From assembly GCF_001955715.1 (NCBI RefSeq), contig NZ_CP019239.1, forward strand, positions 3,038,001-3,102,000: a DNA stretch of 64,000 nt, read 5' to 3'. Source of the stretch: Rhodoferax saidenbachensis. Its GTDB lineage: Bacteria > Pseudomonadota > Gammaproteobacteria > Burkholderiales > Burkholderiaceae_C. The notes beneath the pieces were generated by a model, which worked only from the letters and a program-made list of their open reading frames with translations, did not search any database and was not told the origin of the DNA. Below are positions 27,692 to 37,206 of this stretch, piece after piece (position 1 is the first letter of the stretch; the number at the start of each line of letters is the position of its first letter). The translations under genes and the position numbers were made by a program.

Positions 27692-28284
27692 TGCGCAGGC
27701 CTCTCAAAGGTTGCGTTGCGCAAAAACCCCGATGGCATCTGCAAGGCCGAATGACCACCCAACTGGTGGTGGGCGGCCATCAGCGCATCCAGTTGCGGGT
27801 CGCGCAGCATGACGGGCGCCTGCGGCACCAATGCAAGCTGGGATGATGACTCTGTCGTAGCTGGCACGCTGGTGGCCATTTGAGCGTCCGCATTGCCTGT
27901 GAATTGGTTCCAGGCCCCCGAACCCACAACACTGACCAGAACAGCACACGCCACACCCGCCAGCCACTTCCAGCGCAGCACCGAGGCATTGGCAGCCGAT
28001 GCACTGCGCACGGGCACATCCATAGGCATGACCAGCGGCACGCTGGGCCGTGCGGGCTCATCGGCCAGTTTGCGCTCCAGCCGGTCCCAAAAAGCAAGGT
28101 CACGCGCCGATGGGGCTAGCTCTTCACTGCGCAGCACATCACCAATCACATGGTGTAGATGCCAAGCTTGTACTGCCTGTGGATCCGACAGCAAGGCATC
28201 CAGCACACTGCCATCCTCACCCCGCAGGCGACCATCCATTGCGTCCGAGAGTTGTTCACCAGATAGCGGTTTCAGGTTACTCAT
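27688..28284 (-). CDS. rseA: Anti-sigma-E factor RseA/MucA
   Basis: The 198-aa product starts MSNLKPLSGEQLSDAMDGRL, matching the cytoplasmic sigma-binding domain of RseA/MucA, with one membrane helix at about residues 105-122 (LAGVACAVLVSVVGSGAW) and a periplasmic tail. It holds RpoE at the membrane and is degraded in stress. It lies between rpoE (10 bp upstream) and rseB (4-bp overlap). Confidence 0.93.
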   Translation of the reverse strand: MSNLKPLSGEQLSDAMDGRLRGEDGSVLDALLSDPQAVQAWHLHHVIGDVLRSEELAPSARDLAFWDRLERKLADEPARPSVPLVMPMDVPVRSASAANASVLRWKWLAGVACAVLVSVVGSGAWNQFTGNADAQMATSVPATTESSSQLALVPQAPVMLRDPQLDALMAAHHQLGGHSALQMPSGFLRNATFERPAQ

Positions 28285-28293
28285 GGCGTGTCC

Positions 28294-28917
28294 TCACCAG
28301 CGCTTGCCGGTCTGCTTTTCCAGCAAGGGCTTGACCTTGCTGGAAATGGATTCGCGCGCACGAAAGATCCGGGAACGCACGGTTCCAATCGGGCAGTCCA
28401 TGGCAGCAGCAATTTCTTCATAACTCAAACCTTCAATCTCCCGCAAGGTGACGGCCTGCTTCAGGTCATCGGGCAAATCATCCATGGCCGCATTGACCAC
28501 CGCGGCAATTTCTTTGGCAGCCAAAACCGACTCCGGTGTTTCGTCACTGATTGGTTCATTTTTTCGCCAGGAAGTTTCATCCTCGTCGTCACGGGCCAGG
28601 AAACTCTCCGAAACAGTGGGGTCCCGTTTAAGCTCCATTAGCGACTTTTTGGCTGTATTTACCGCAATGCGATAAAGCCAGGTGTAAAACTGGGCGTCTC
28701 CGCGAAACTGGTGCAAGGCGCGGTAGGCGCGGATAAAGGTCTCCTGGGCAATGTCTTCCACCAGATCCACATCGCGCACCATCCGGCCAATCAGGCGCTG
28801 GATGCGCCTCTGGTATTTAAGCACCAGCAGGCCATACGCACGCTGGTCTCCGCCCACGGTGCGCTGGACCAGTAAAAGATCGGAATCCTGCGGTGATGCG
28901 GTGGGCAACTCGCTCAT
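28294..28917 (-). CDS. rpoE: RNA polymerase sigma-E factor
   Basis: The 207-aa ECF sigma factor has region 2 (LVLKYQRRIQRLIGRMVRDV then EDIAQETFIRAYRAL) and region 4 (YEEIAAAMDCPIGTVRSRIFRARESI). It begins at the ATG at 28917, preceded by GGAG; the frame upstream is not homologous. It directs the envelope stress regulon with RseA, RseB and MucD. It overlaps by 4 bp the small membrane-protein gene upstream. Confidence 0.96.
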   Translation of the reverse strand: MSELPTASPQDSDLLLVQRTVGGDQRAYGLLVLKYQRRIQRLIGRMVRDVDLVEDIAQETFIRAYRALHQFRGDAQFYTWLYRIAVNTAKKSLMELKRDPTVSESFLARDDEDETSWRKNEPISDETPESVLAAKEIAAVVNAAMDDLPDDLKQAVTLREIEGLSYEEIAAAMDCPIGTVRSRIFRARESISSKVKPLLEKQTGKRW

Positions 28918-29390
28918 GCAAAATCTCCGTCCTGCAGAGAATCCTCGGCGGTTGGCTTGTGTTTTGCGTTTTGCGCGCGCTGGCTGCCAAACACGGCACG
29001 GCGCAATGCCGCCCAGTTGCCCCCACCGGAACTGGCTTCCAGCCAGACCCACGCCTTTCGGCCGGCGGCGCTGTGAATAGACACCAGCATCACGCTTTGC
29101 AAGTCAAAGACAGGCGTGAGCTGACAGGCTTGTTCTGTATCCAATGCGGTCCAGTGCCAATGCTGCCCATCCCATCGCAGCAAGCCCACCGGCGCGTTGC
29201 GCCATGCCTGTAAAGCACAGGCGGCGCTTGCCACGAGAATCGCGATCAGGGAAAAAAATGCAGCAGACAACGGCTGGGTCATTGCAAAACCCAGGCAGGT
29301 CAGGCCTCCCAGCCCTGCTATCCACAGCAAGACCCTCAAATGCCAGCGTGACCGCACAACACGGTGGCTGGCGGCAGGTGGCAGGTGCAT
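28914..29390 (-). CDS. Hypothetical membrane protein between fabF and rpoE
   Basis: The 158-aa product has two predicted membrane helices (about 20-38, LRVLLWIAGLGGLTCLGFAM, and 43-64, SAAFFSLIAILVASAACAL) and a C-terminal soluble domain with WVWLEASSGGGNWAALRRAV. I do not recognise a named family. Its stop overlaps the rpoE start by 4 bp (ATGA), and it begins 24 bp after fabF, so it is translationally coupled to rpoE. Confidence 0.75.
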   Translation of the reverse strand: MHLPPAASHRVVRSRWHLRVLLWIAGLGGLTCLGFAMTQPLSAAFFSLIAILVASAACALQAWRNAPVGLLRWDGQHWHWTALDTEQACQLTPVFDLQSVMLVSIHSAAGRKAWVWLEASSGGGNWAALRRAVFGSQRAQNAKHKPTAEDSLQDGDFA

Positions 29391-29414
29391 ACACGGGTGA
29401 CCAGGGGTTTCCTG

Positions 29415-30659
29415 TCAGACCCGTTTGAAAACCAGAGTGCCGTTGGTTCCGCCGAAGCCAAAGTTGTTCTTCACCGCCACGTCAATGCGCATGTCGCGCG
29501 CGGTGTTGGCGCAGTAATCCAGATCGCACTCCGGATCCTGGTTGAAGATATTGATGGTGGGCGGGCTCTTCTGGTGGTGGATGGCCAACACCGTAAAAAC
29601 CGACTCCAACCCACCTGCACCGCCCAGCAAATGACCGGTCATGGATTTGGTGGAATTGACCACGACCTTGCTGGCGTGGCTACCCAATGCCGCCTTGATG
29701 GCATTGGATTCGTTGATATCGCCCAGCGGTGTTGAGGTGCCGTGTGCATTCAAGTATTGCACCTGGTCCGCATTCACACCGGCATTGCGCATGGCATTCA
29801 GCATGGCGCGGCGTGGGCCGTCCATATTGGGGGCCGTCATGTGACCCGCATCGGCACTCATGCCAAAGCCAGCCAATTCGGCGTAAATCTTGGCGCCGCG
29901 GGCTTTGGCGTGTTCGTACTCTTCGAGCACCATCACACCACCACCCTCGCCCAACACAAAACCATCACGGTCTTTGTCCCAGGGACGTGAGGCCGTAGCA
30001 GGATCGTCATTGCGGGTAGACAGTGCACGCATGGCAGCAAAACCGCCAATGCCCAACGGCGACACAGTCGCTTCGGAGCCACCGGCCACCATCACATCGG
30101 CATCACCGTACTCGATCATGCGGCCAGCTTCACCAATGCAGTGCAGGCCGGTGGTGCAGGCGGTCACGATGGCGATGTTGGGGCCCTTGAAGCCACACTT
30201 GATCGACACATGGCCGGCAGTCATGTTGATGATCGATGCCGGCACAAAAAACGGCGAAATACGCCGCGGACCGCGGTTGGTCAGCTCTGTGTGGGTTTCT
30301 TCGATCATCGGCAAACCGCCGATGCCCGAACCAATCACACAGCCAATACGGGTTGCCTCTTCTTCACCCAAGGCGTCGCCAGTCGGTAGACCAGCGTCAG
30401 CCACTGCCTGCATGGCAGCGGCAATGCCGTAATGGATGAAGGTGTCCATCGTGCGGGCTTCTTTGGAAGTCATGTACGACTCCACATTGAAACCGCGCAC
30501 CTCGCCCGCAATCTTGCAGGCAAAGGCCGACGCATCAAACTTGCTAATGAGATCAATGCCGGATTTCCCGGCAATCACATTGGCCCAAGCCTCAGTGACT
30601 GTATTGCCAACAGGGCTGACACAACCCAAACCAGTAACAACGACGCGGCGACGGGACAT
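29415..30659 (-). CDS. fabF: Beta-ketoacyl-ACP synthase II
   Basis: The 414-aa thiolase-fold enzyme has the catalytic Cys in [12 protein letters not shown] and His in [11 protein letters not shown] and [11 protein letters not shown]. It elongates acyl-ACP and, in many bacteria, makes cis-vaccenate. The ATG at 30659 is used; a TTG two codons earlier is the alternative. It follows acpP by 14 bp. Confidence 0.96.
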   Translation of the reverse strand: MSRRRVVVTGLGCVSPVGNTVTEAWANVIAGKSGIDLISKFDASAFACKIAGEVRGFNVESYMTSKEARTMDTFIHYGIAAAMQAVADAGLPTGDALGEEEATRIGCVIGSGIGGLPMIEETHTELTNRGPRRISPFFVPASIINMTAGHVSIKCGFKGPNIAIVTACTTGLHCIGEAGRMIEYGDADVMVAGGSEATVSPLGIGGFAAMRALSTRNDDPATASRPWDKDRDGFVLGEGGGVMVLEEYEHAKARGAKIYAELAGFGMSADAGHMTAPNMDGPRRAMLNAMRNAGVNADQVQYLNAHGTSTPLGDINESNAIKAALGSHASKVVVNSTKSMTGHLLGGAGGLESVFTVLAIHHQKSPPTINIFNQDPECDLDYCANTARDMRIDVAVKNNFGFGGTNGTLVFKRV

Positions 30660-30673
30660 AGGCAATCGGACCC

Positions 30674-30922
<249 letters not shown>

Positions 30923-31016
30923 CTAAGGGTTGTAAATGAATCCGAGATTTTACCCGCGCTAGAGGCATGCCCCTAACCGGATCACCGAACGGACCAATCG
31001 GCTGATTTTTAAAGGC

Positions 31017-31763
31017 TTACATGTACATGCCGCCGTTGACGTGCAGCTCCTGCCCCGTCACGTAACTTGCCTGCGGTGACGCCAGGTACGCGACCGCATG
31101 CGCAATGTCGGCCGGCTTGCCCAGATGCCCCAGCGGGATCTGGCCCAACAGCGCCTTTTGCTGGTCTTCGCCCAGCGCCGCAGTCATGTCGGTTTCGATA
31201 AATCCGGGTGCAACGCAGTTGACCGTGATATTGCGCGAGCCCAGCTCACGCGCCAGCGCGCGGGTCATACCGGCCACACCGGCCTTGGCCGCTGCGTAGT
31301 TGGCTTGGCCCGGGTTGCCAGAGGCGCCCACCACCGAGGTGATGCTGATGATGCGCCCGTAACGCTGCTTCATCATGGCGCGCATCACGGCGCGGCTCAT
31401 GCGAAACACGCCCTTGAGGTTGGTGTCCAGCACCGCATCCCAGTCTTCGTCTTTCATACGCATGGCCAGGGTGTCGCGGGTAATGCCGGCGTTGTTCACC
31501 AGCACCTGCAATCCACCGTGTTCCTTGACGATGCTGTCCACCAATGCTTCGCCGGCGGCGCCATCGGTCACGTCCAGCGTGCGCCCAGCGCATCCCGCAA
31601 ACGCCGACAGAGCCTCCTGGATCTTGGTCGCACCAGCATCCGTGGTGGCGGTACCAATCACTTTGAGCCCTTTGCGGGCCAGCTCCAGTGCAATCGCCGC
31701 ACCAATGCCACGCGACGCACCGGTCACCAAGGCAATCTGGCCTTCAAATTTCACTTCGTTCAT
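31017..31763 (-). CDS. fabG: 3-oxoacyl-ACP reductase
   Basis: The 248-aa short-chain dehydrogenase has TGASRGIG (NADP binding), NNAG, catalytic Ser in SITSV and the YxxxK pair in NYAAAKAG. It reduces beta-ketoacyl-ACP in fatty-acid elongation. It overlaps fabD by 4 bp. Confidence 0.96.
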   Translation of the reverse strand: MNEVKFEGQIALVTGASRGIGAAIALELARKGLKVIGTATTDAGATKIQEALSAFAGCAGRTLDVTDGAAGEALVDSIVKEHGGLQVLVNNAGITRDTLAMRMKDEDWDAVLDTNLKGVFRMSRAVMRAMMKQRYGRIISITSVVGASGNPGQANYAAAKAGVAGMTRALARELGSRNITVNCVAPGFIETDMTAALGEDQQKALLGQIPLGHLGKPADIAHAVAYLASPQASYVTGQELHVNGGMYM

Positions 31764-32710
31764 GCCAAGGCTCCTTGCACTTCTTTCAAGCTGGCCGGAT
31801 CAAAAAGCGGCAAACCATTCATTTCTGCGTCAATACGTTTGGCCATACCGGCCAATACCTTGCCAGGACCACATTCCACCAGGGTGGTCAGGCCGCGCGC
31901 CTTGAGGGCTTGCACACACTCGACCCAGCGCACCGGGCCAAAAGCCTGGCGGTACAGCGCGTCACGGATGCGGTCTGCGTCCACTTCAACGGCCACATCA
32001 ATATTGTTGATCAACGTAATCTGCGGCGTAGCAATCTCAATGTCCTCCAGGCGCGCCTTGAGCTTTTCGGCGGCTGGCTTCATCAAGCTGGAGTGGAACG
32101 GCGCAGACACGGGCAGAAGCAAGGCGCGTTTGGCGCCATTGGCCTTGAGCAGCTCACAGGCCTTGTCCACCGCCGCCTTGCTGCCGGCGATCACGGTTTG
32201 GGCCGGATCGTTGAAGTTCACGGCCTCCACAATTTCAGTGCTACTTGGGCCGAAAGCCTCCGTCACCTCTGCGCAACCAGCTATTACTTTTGTAGCATCC
32301 ATACCCAGAATGGCGGCCATGGCACCCACGCCAACCGGCACGGCCTCCTGCATGGCCTGCGCGCGCAAGCGCACCAGCGGCGCCGCTTGCGCCAGCGTCA
32401 GAGCGCCAGCCGCCACCAGCGCGGTGTATTCGCCCAGCGAGTGTCCGGCTACGGCATTGGGGGCCACGCCCACTTCAGACATCCAGACGCGGTAAGCCGC
32501 CACACCAGCGACCAGCATGACCGGCTGGGTATTGGTAGTGAGCGCCAACGCTTCCTTGGGACCTTCGTGGATCAATTGGCCCACGTTCTCGCCCAACGCG
32601 TCAGAGGCTTCCAGCAAAGTCTGTGCGACCACGGGATGGTCACTCCACGCGTCCAGCATGCCCACCGACTGGGAGCCTTGTCCGGGAAATACAAATGCAA
32701 ACTGCTTCAT
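31760..32710 (-). CDS. fabD: Malonyl-CoA:ACP transacylase
   Basis: The 316-aa enzyme has GHSLGEYTALVAAG with the nucleophilic Ser and the active-site His in SAPFHSSLM. It loads malonate onto ACP. An internal segment coding DATKVIAGCAEVTEA (32257-32300) matches the dispersed repeat family A in sequence, although the reading frame remains open, so it looks like an absorbed or coincidental copy. Confidence 0.96.
   Translation of the reverse strand: MKQFAFVFPGQGSQSVGMLDAWSDHPVVAQTLLEASDALGENVGQLIHEGPKEALALTTNTQPVMLVAGVAAYRVWMSEVGVAPNAVAGHSLGEYTALVAAGALTLAQAAPLVRLRAQAMQEAVPVGVGAMAAILGMDATKVIAGCAEVTEAFGPSSTEIVEAVNFNDPAQTVIAGSKAAVDKACELLKANGAKRALLLPVSAPFHSSLMKPAAEKLKARLEDIEIATPQITLINNIDVAVEVDADRIRDALYRQAFGPVRWVECVQALKARGLTTLVECGPGKVLAGMAKRIDAEMNGLPLFDPASLKEVQGALA
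32257..32300 (-). repeat. Family A-like sequence inside fabD (copy 3, degenerate)
   Basis: On the minus strand GCTACAAAAGTAATAGCTGG then TTGCGCA resembles the consensus (GCTAT, A/T run, ATAGCTGCTTGCGCA) but with several differences, and the right arm GAGGTGACGGAGGC is weak. Confidence 0.4.
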
Positions 32711-32732
32711 AGGGAAATTTCTATCAAAAAGT

Positions 32733-32775
32733 GCCTCTAGCCCTTACGGTTATTGCGCAAGCAGCTATAGATTCA
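32733..32775 (-). repeat. Dispersed repeat, family A (copy 4)
   Basis: GCCTCTAGCCCTTACGG, then TTGCGCAAGCAGCTAT, the reverse orientation of the consensus. It fills the fabD-fabH gap. The fabH stop (TAG, 32765-32767) is inside it. Confidence 0.8.
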
Positions 32776-33742
32776 GGAGCACCGCACCCCAGGTGAAACC
32801 ACCACCCACGCCTTCCAGCATGAGTGTCTCCCCGGGTTTGACCTTGCCACTGCGCACCGCCCAGTCCAGCGCCAGCGGAATGGACGCGGCCGAGGTATTG
32901 CCATGCTGGTCCACGGTGACCACCACCTTGTCCATGGACATCTTCAGGCGTTTGGCCGTGCTTTGCATGATGCGGATATTGGCCTGGTGCGGAATCAGCC
33001 AGTCGATATCGGCCTCGGTCTTGCCGGCCTTGGCCAGGGTCGCGCGTGCAGCGTCTTCCAACACACCCACGGCCAGCTTGAAGACGGCTTGCCCATCCAT
33101 TTTGAGGAAAGGATCGCCCAGAATCGCACCCGCCGCCACATGGCCGGGCACACACAGGATGCCCACGTGTTTGCCATCAGCGTGCAGATCGCTGGCCAGA
33201 ATGCCTGGCGTATCTGACGCTTCCAGCACCACGGCACCGGCACCATCACCAAACAACACACAGGTGGTGCGGTCAGAGAAATCGAGGATGCGGGAAAAAA
33301 TCTCGGTGCCAATGACCAGCGCACACTTGGCCGCACCGGTCTGGATCATGGCGTCGGCCACGGTCAGGGCATACACAAAGCCGCTGCACACAGCCTGCAC
33401 GTCAAACGCCGCACAGCCATTGGCGCCCAGCTTGTTTTGCAGGATACAGGCGGTAGAAGGGAACACCATGTCCGGCGTGGACGTGGCCACAATGATCAAA
33501 TCCACGTCCTGTGGAATGCGGCCAGCGGCCTGCAGGGCATTTTTGGCGGCTTCCAGTCCCAGGTCGCTGCTGTAAACACCGTCCGCTGCAAAGTGACGGG
33601 CGCGGATACCGGTACGTTCCACGATCCACTCATCGGATGTCTCAACACCCTTGCCCGCCAATTCAGCGACCAAATCGGCATTGCTCAGCCTGCGTGGGGG
33701 CACATAACTGCCCGTGCCGGTAATTCGCGAAAAACGTCTCAT
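32765..33742 (-). CDS. fabH: Beta-ketoacyl-ACP synthase III
   Basis: The 325-aa enzyme has catalytic Cys in [12 protein letters not shown], His in [12 protein letters not shown] and a later Asn in the family's usual place. It starts fatty-acid synthesis by condensing acetyl-CoA with malonyl-ACP. It lies between plsX and fabD; its last codons and TAG stop lie in a dispersed repeat. Confidence 0.96.
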   Translation of the reverse strand: MRRFSRITGTGSYVPPRRLSNADLVAELAGKGVETSDEWIVERTGIRARHFAADGVYSSDLGLEAAKNALQAAGRIPQDVDLIIVATSTPDMVFPSTACILQNKLGANGCAAFDVQAVCSGFVYALTVADAMIQTGAAKCALVIGTEIFSRILDFSDRTTCVLFGDGAGAVVLEASDTPGILASDLHADGKHVGILCVPGHVAAGAILGDPFLKMDGQAVFKLAVGVLEDAARATLAKAGKTEADIDWLIPHQANIRIMQSTAKRLKMSMDKVVVTVDQHGNTSAASIPLALDWAVRSGKVKPGETLMLEGVGGGFTWGAVLLNL

Positions 33743-33768
33743 GGATGGGTGGATGACACCCGCACAGA

Positions 33769-34794
33769 TTACTGCACCACTTCCGCAGGCACCAAAAGAG
33801 GCGCTGCGTGGGCAATGCGAACCTGAACGCGGTCAAGCAAGTTGTTTCGGGCTGCATCATACGCCCGGTTCAAGGCGTTCCCGAAGGCCAGCACATCGGC
33901 CGAGCCGTGGCTTTTGAACACCAACCCGCGCAGACCCAACAGAGCTGCACCGTTGTAACGCCGGTGGTCAACGCGATTTTTAAGCGCTGTTAGAACCGAA
34001 TAGGCGCCAATTGCCGCCATTTTGGTGAAAATATTTTTGGAAAACTCAGCTTTCAGGAAACCACCAATCATGCCCGCCAGACCTTCACTGGTCTTCAGGG
34101 CCACATTGCCAACAAATCCATCGCAAACAACGATATCGACATGGCCCTTGAAAATATCGTTGCCTTCGACATTGCCATAGAAGTTCAAATCGCCGGACTT
34201 GGCAGCAGAACGCAGCAATTCACCGGCTTTTTTGATAACTTCGTTGCCTTTAATAACTTCTTCGCCAATGTTAAGCAGCCCAACAGAAGGCGACTCCTTA
34301 TTGTTAAGGACCGACACCAGCGCCGAACCCATCACCGCAAACTGCAGCAGGTGTTCGGCTGTGCAATCCACATTGGCACCCAGATCCAACACCGTGGTGG
34401 CGCCGCCGGAGGCATTGGGGATTTGGCCCGCAATGGCCGGGCGCTCAATACCATCCAGGGTTTTGAGGATGTAACGCGAAATCGCCATCAGTGCGCCGGT
34501 GTTACCAGCCGACACGGCCGCCTGGGCCTGACCATCCTTGACCTGCTGGATGGCGACCCGCATGGACGAGTCCTTCTTCTTGCGCAGCGCAATTTCCAGA
34601 GGATCGTCCATGGTCACCACTTCGCTGGCGGTCACGATGCGCGCGCGCGGGTGTTCAAAACCGGCAAAAACTTCGGGCAAGCCCACCAGGATCAGGGCGG
34701 CATCGGCGTGGCGCTCCAAAAATTCCCGGCAAGCCGGCAAAGTAACCTTGGGGCCGTGATCGCCCCCCATGCAGTCCACAGCAACGGTGATCAT
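33769..34794 (-). CDS. plsX: Phosphate acyltransferase PlsX
   Basis: The 341-aa product starts [21 protein letters not shown] and contains [12 protein letters not shown] and [17 protein letters not shown], typical of PlsX. It converts acyl-ACP to acyl-phosphate for phospholipid synthesis. It follows rpmF in the same direction after a terminator-like hairpin, a standard rpmF-plsX-fabH order. Confidence 0.96.
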   Translation of the reverse strand: MITVAVDCMGGDHGPKVTLPACREFLERHADAALILVGLPEVFAGFEHPRARIVTASEVVTMDDPLEIALRKKKDSSMRVAIQQVKDGQAQAAVSAGNTGALMAISRYILKTLDGIERPAIAGQIPNASGGATTVLDLGANVDCTAEHLLQFAVMGSALVSVLNNKESPSVGLLNIGEEVIKGNEVIKKAGELLRSAAKSGDLNFYGNVEGNDIFKGHVDIVVCDGFVGNVALKTSEGLAGMIGGFLKAEFSKNIFTKMAAIGAYSVLTALKNRVDHRRYNGAALLGLRGLVFKSHGSADVLAFGNALNRAYDAARNNLLDRVQVRIAHAAPLLVPAEVVQ

Positions 34795-34851
34795 GAAAAA
34801 GACACCAGACAGTAAGCAGATTGAAACAAAAGCGGCACCCAGAAATGAGAA

Positions 34852-34886
34852 AAGCCCGTCGCCACAGAGTCTGCAGCTTCGGGCTT
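34852..34886 (-). terminator. Terminator-like hairpin after rpmF
   Basis: 7-bp stem AAGCCCG/CGGGCTT with a 21-nt loop, followed on the minus strand by TTTTCTC. It lies between rpmF and plsX and may only reduce, not stop, read-through into the fab genes. Confidence 0.6.
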
Positions 34887-34903
34887 CGCGTGAACTCTTA
34901 AGT

Positions 34904-35086
34904 TCAGGCTTCGGATTTGGTCTTCAACACCTTGCGGCCACGGTAGAAACCGGTGGGGCTGATGTGGTGACGCAGGTGGATTTCGCCGGTGGTAGGTTCC
35001 ACAGCGATTCCGGGCACGTCCAGCGCATTGTGCGAACGGTGCATACCGCGCTTGGAAGGAGATTTTTTGTTTTGTTGAACGGCCAT
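34904..35086 (-). CDS. rpmF: 50S ribosomal protein L32
   Basis: The 60-aa protein starts [20 protein letters not shown] and has the [21 protein letters not shown] core of L32. It is in the yceD-rpmF-plsX order. The zinc-binding cysteines found in some L32 proteins are absent, as in many proteobacteria. Confidence 0.97.
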   Translation of the reverse strand: MAVQQNKKSPSKRGMHRSHNALDVPGIAVEPTTGEIHLRHHISPTGFYRGRKVLKTKSEA

Positions 35087-35221
35087 GATCGGCTCCTGAG
35101 CAAGGGTGCTGCACAGGTTGCAACACTTGAAGGGTTGGTAAAAACGCTGCGCCTATCCGGACAGACTGCACGCGCGAAGCCTCAGATTATAGCCCAAATC
35201 GGGCAACTCAGCCACTCCGCG

Positions 35222-35767
35222 CTACTTAGGCGCCTTCTTGAGTTGCTCCAGAACCGCAAATGGGTTGGGTTTTTCCTCAGGCGCATCCTCAAAACCCGGG
35301 TCAGCCACCTGCAGCTTCACAGCCTGGGGACAGGTGTCGTGCTTGGGCGCAGCAGGCAATGTCATCAGTAGCTCGTCCTCAATCAGCTCCAGCAGGTTGA
35401 AGCTTTTGCTCAGTACCAGCACGTCTTCCTCGGATTCCTCGTCTTCCACTTCGGCCAGTGCTTCGGTCGCCACAAAGCGGAAGTCCCGCTCAAAAGACAC
35501 CGGCACATCTACCGGCCCCAGGCAACGCTGGCAAGTCAAAGGCAACACGGCCTCTGCTTTCAGGTGCATCCAGGGTTCGTCCACACCTGCGGCATCGGTC
35601 TGCATGGCGCCTTGGGCGGCGTAACTCACCAGGGTTTCGGCGCCCAGACCATGGGTTTCTTCAAGCAAACGCTCAAAACGGGCCAGGCGCTCATCCCCCA
35701 CCAGATCCGCCTCTGCACTGGCAAAAGCTGCGATAGGCAGGTGCCGCGCCACAAATTCATGTTTCAT
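35222..35767 (-). CDS. yceD: YceD (DUF177) ribosome-related protein
   Basis: The 181-aa product has the CQRCLGPVDVPV zinc-like motif and acidic EDEESEEDVLVL stretch of DUF177. YceD in plants and bacteria is linked to 23S rRNA accumulation. It lies directly upstream of rpmF. It is divergent from maf with only 25 bp between start codons. Confidence 0.93.
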   Translation of the reverse strand: MKHEFVARHLPIAAFASAEADLVGDERLARFERLLEETHGLGAETLVSYAAQGAMQTDAAGVDEPWMHLKAEAVLPLTCQRCLGPVDVPVSFERDFRFVATEALAEVEDEESEEDVLVLSKSFNLLELIEDELLMTLPAAPKHDTCPQAVKLQVADPGFEDAPEEKPNPFAVLEQLKKAPK

Positions 35768-35792
35768 GCGCGCAGTGTAAGAGAATCAAGCC

Positions 35793-36401
35793 ATGCCAGA
35801 CATCACCCCCCGAAAACTCATACTCGGCTCCACATCGGCCTACCGGCGCGAACTGCTGGAGCGCTTGCGCGTCCCCTTCACCATCGAATCACCGCATGTG
35901 GACGAAACGCCCCACCCCGGTGAACGCCCTGCCGATTTGGCAGTCCGGCTCGCATTGGCCAAAGCCCAGGCGGTTGCCGCCCGGTTTCCCGATCAGGTTG
36001 TGATCGGTTCGGACCAGGTCGCCGATCTGGATGGCCAGCCTTTGGGCAAACCCGGCACCCACGAACGCGCGGTCGCCCAGTTGCGGCAAATGCGCGGCAA
36101 GACCGTAATTTTTCAAACTGCAGTGGCCGTGGTCTGCCAACAAAGTGGTTTTTGCCAGCAGTCGCTGGTGCCCGTGAAAGTGGTCTTCCGAGACCTCACG
36201 GATCAGGAGATTGAAAACTACCTGCAAGCCGAGCAGCCCTATGACTGCGCCGGCAGTGCCAAGAGCGAAGGCCTGGGAATTGCCCTGCTGGAACGCATTG
36301 ACAACGACGACCCAACCGCCCTGGTGGGCTTGCCGCTGATTCGCACCAGCAGCATGTTGCGTGCGGCGGGTGTCGCACTTCTGGGCGCCAGAACACTATG
36401 A
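35793..36401 (+). CDS. maf: Maf-family nucleotide pyrophosphatase (YceF-like)
   Basis: The 202-aa product starts LILGSTSAYRRELLERL, with GSDQVADLDGQPLGKP and the CAGSAKSEGLGIALLE motif. The SDQVADLDG form fits the YceF branch, which prefers 7-methyl-GTP, over the YhdE branch. It removes pyrophosphate from modified nucleotides. It overlaps the next gene by 4 bp. Confidence 0.92.
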   Translation: MPDITPRKLILGSTSAYRRELLERLRVPFTIESPHVDETPHPGERPADLAVRLALAKAQAVAARFPDQVVIGSDQVADLDGQPLGKPGTHERAVAQLRQMRGKTVIFQTAVAVVCQQSGFCQQSLVPVKVVFRDLTDQEIENYLQAEQPYDCAGSAKSEGLGIALLERIDNDDPTALVGLPLIRTSSMLRAAGVALLGARTL

Positions 36402-37156
36402 GCCTGGGCACGCTTTATCTGGTGCCTGCACCGTTGGACTTTGGCTGTGACAGCCAGACAGCACTGGACCAGTCCATGCCCGCAGGCACGCTGCAAACAG
36501 CGGCGCGCCTGCAGCACTGGGTTTGCGAAAACGCAAAATCCACCCGCGCTTACCTCAAGCGTGTGGGCGAGGTCTACCCGCTAGTCACCCCCATCCAGTC
36601 CATGCAACTGCAGGAACTCCCGCGCGAAGTGCACAAAAAGGGCGACCACCAGGGCGGCTTTGATGCCCGCCCCCTGTTGCAACCTGCACTGGATGGCATG
36701 GATATGGGCTTGGTCAGTGAAGCCGGCATGCCTGCCATTGCCGACCCGGGCTCCTCCGTCGTGCGTGCCGCGCATGAACTGGGAATTCGCGTAGTGCCTC
36801 TGGTTGGGCCGGTGTCCTTGTTATTGGCTTTGGCGGCCAGCGGCCTGAACGGCCAGAACTTCGCGTTCGTCGGTTACATCCCTGCCACACCCACCGAACG
36901 TGCGCAGCGCATTCGGGAACTGGAGTCTTTGGCCTTGAAAACCGGGCAAACCCAGCTCTTTATAGAAACGCCCTACCGCAACACAGCCCTGTTGCAGACG
37001 CTGGTGCAGACGCTACAACACAACACCCGCCTGGCAACGGCCAGTGGCCTGACGCTGGCCAACGCCACCTGCCACAGCGAACTTGCCAAGCAATGGAAAC
37101 ACCATGCCTGGACGCTGGACAACGCCATACCCACGGTGTTCGCCATCGGGCGCTAG
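36398..37156 (+). CDS. SAM-dependent methyltransferase, tetrapyrrole-methylase fold (RsmI-like)
   Basis: The 252-aa product has GTLYLVPAPLD, then GLVSEAGMPAIADPGSSVVRAAHELG and PLVGPVSLLLALAASGLNG, the SAM-binding pattern of the RsmI/tetrapyrrole methylase superfamily. It is a paralogue of the 16S rRNA methylase RsmI rather than RsmI itself. It overlaps maf by 4 bp, so both are one transcript. Substrate is unknown. Confidence 0.85.
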   Translation: MSLGTLYLVPAPLDFGCDSQTALDQSMPAGTLQTAARLQHWVCENAKSTRAYLKRVGEVYPLVTPIQSMQLQELPREVHKKGDHQGGFDARPLLQPALDGMDMGLVSEAGMPAIADPGSSVVRAAHELGIRVVPLVGPVSLLLALAASGLNGQNFAFVGYIPATPTERAQRIRELESLALKTGQTQLFIETPYRNTALLQTLVQTLQHNTRLATASGLTLANATCHSELAKQWKHHAWTLDNAIPTVFAIGR

Positions 37157-37206
37157 ACAGACTGAGTGCCGCCTAACCACCCCATGGCAGAACGTGGGGT
37201 ATCGGG

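Noticed and set aside
37170..37202. Hairpin ACCCC/GGGGT between the RsmI-like gene and sppA
   Set aside because: The stem is short and there is no T-run on either strand.
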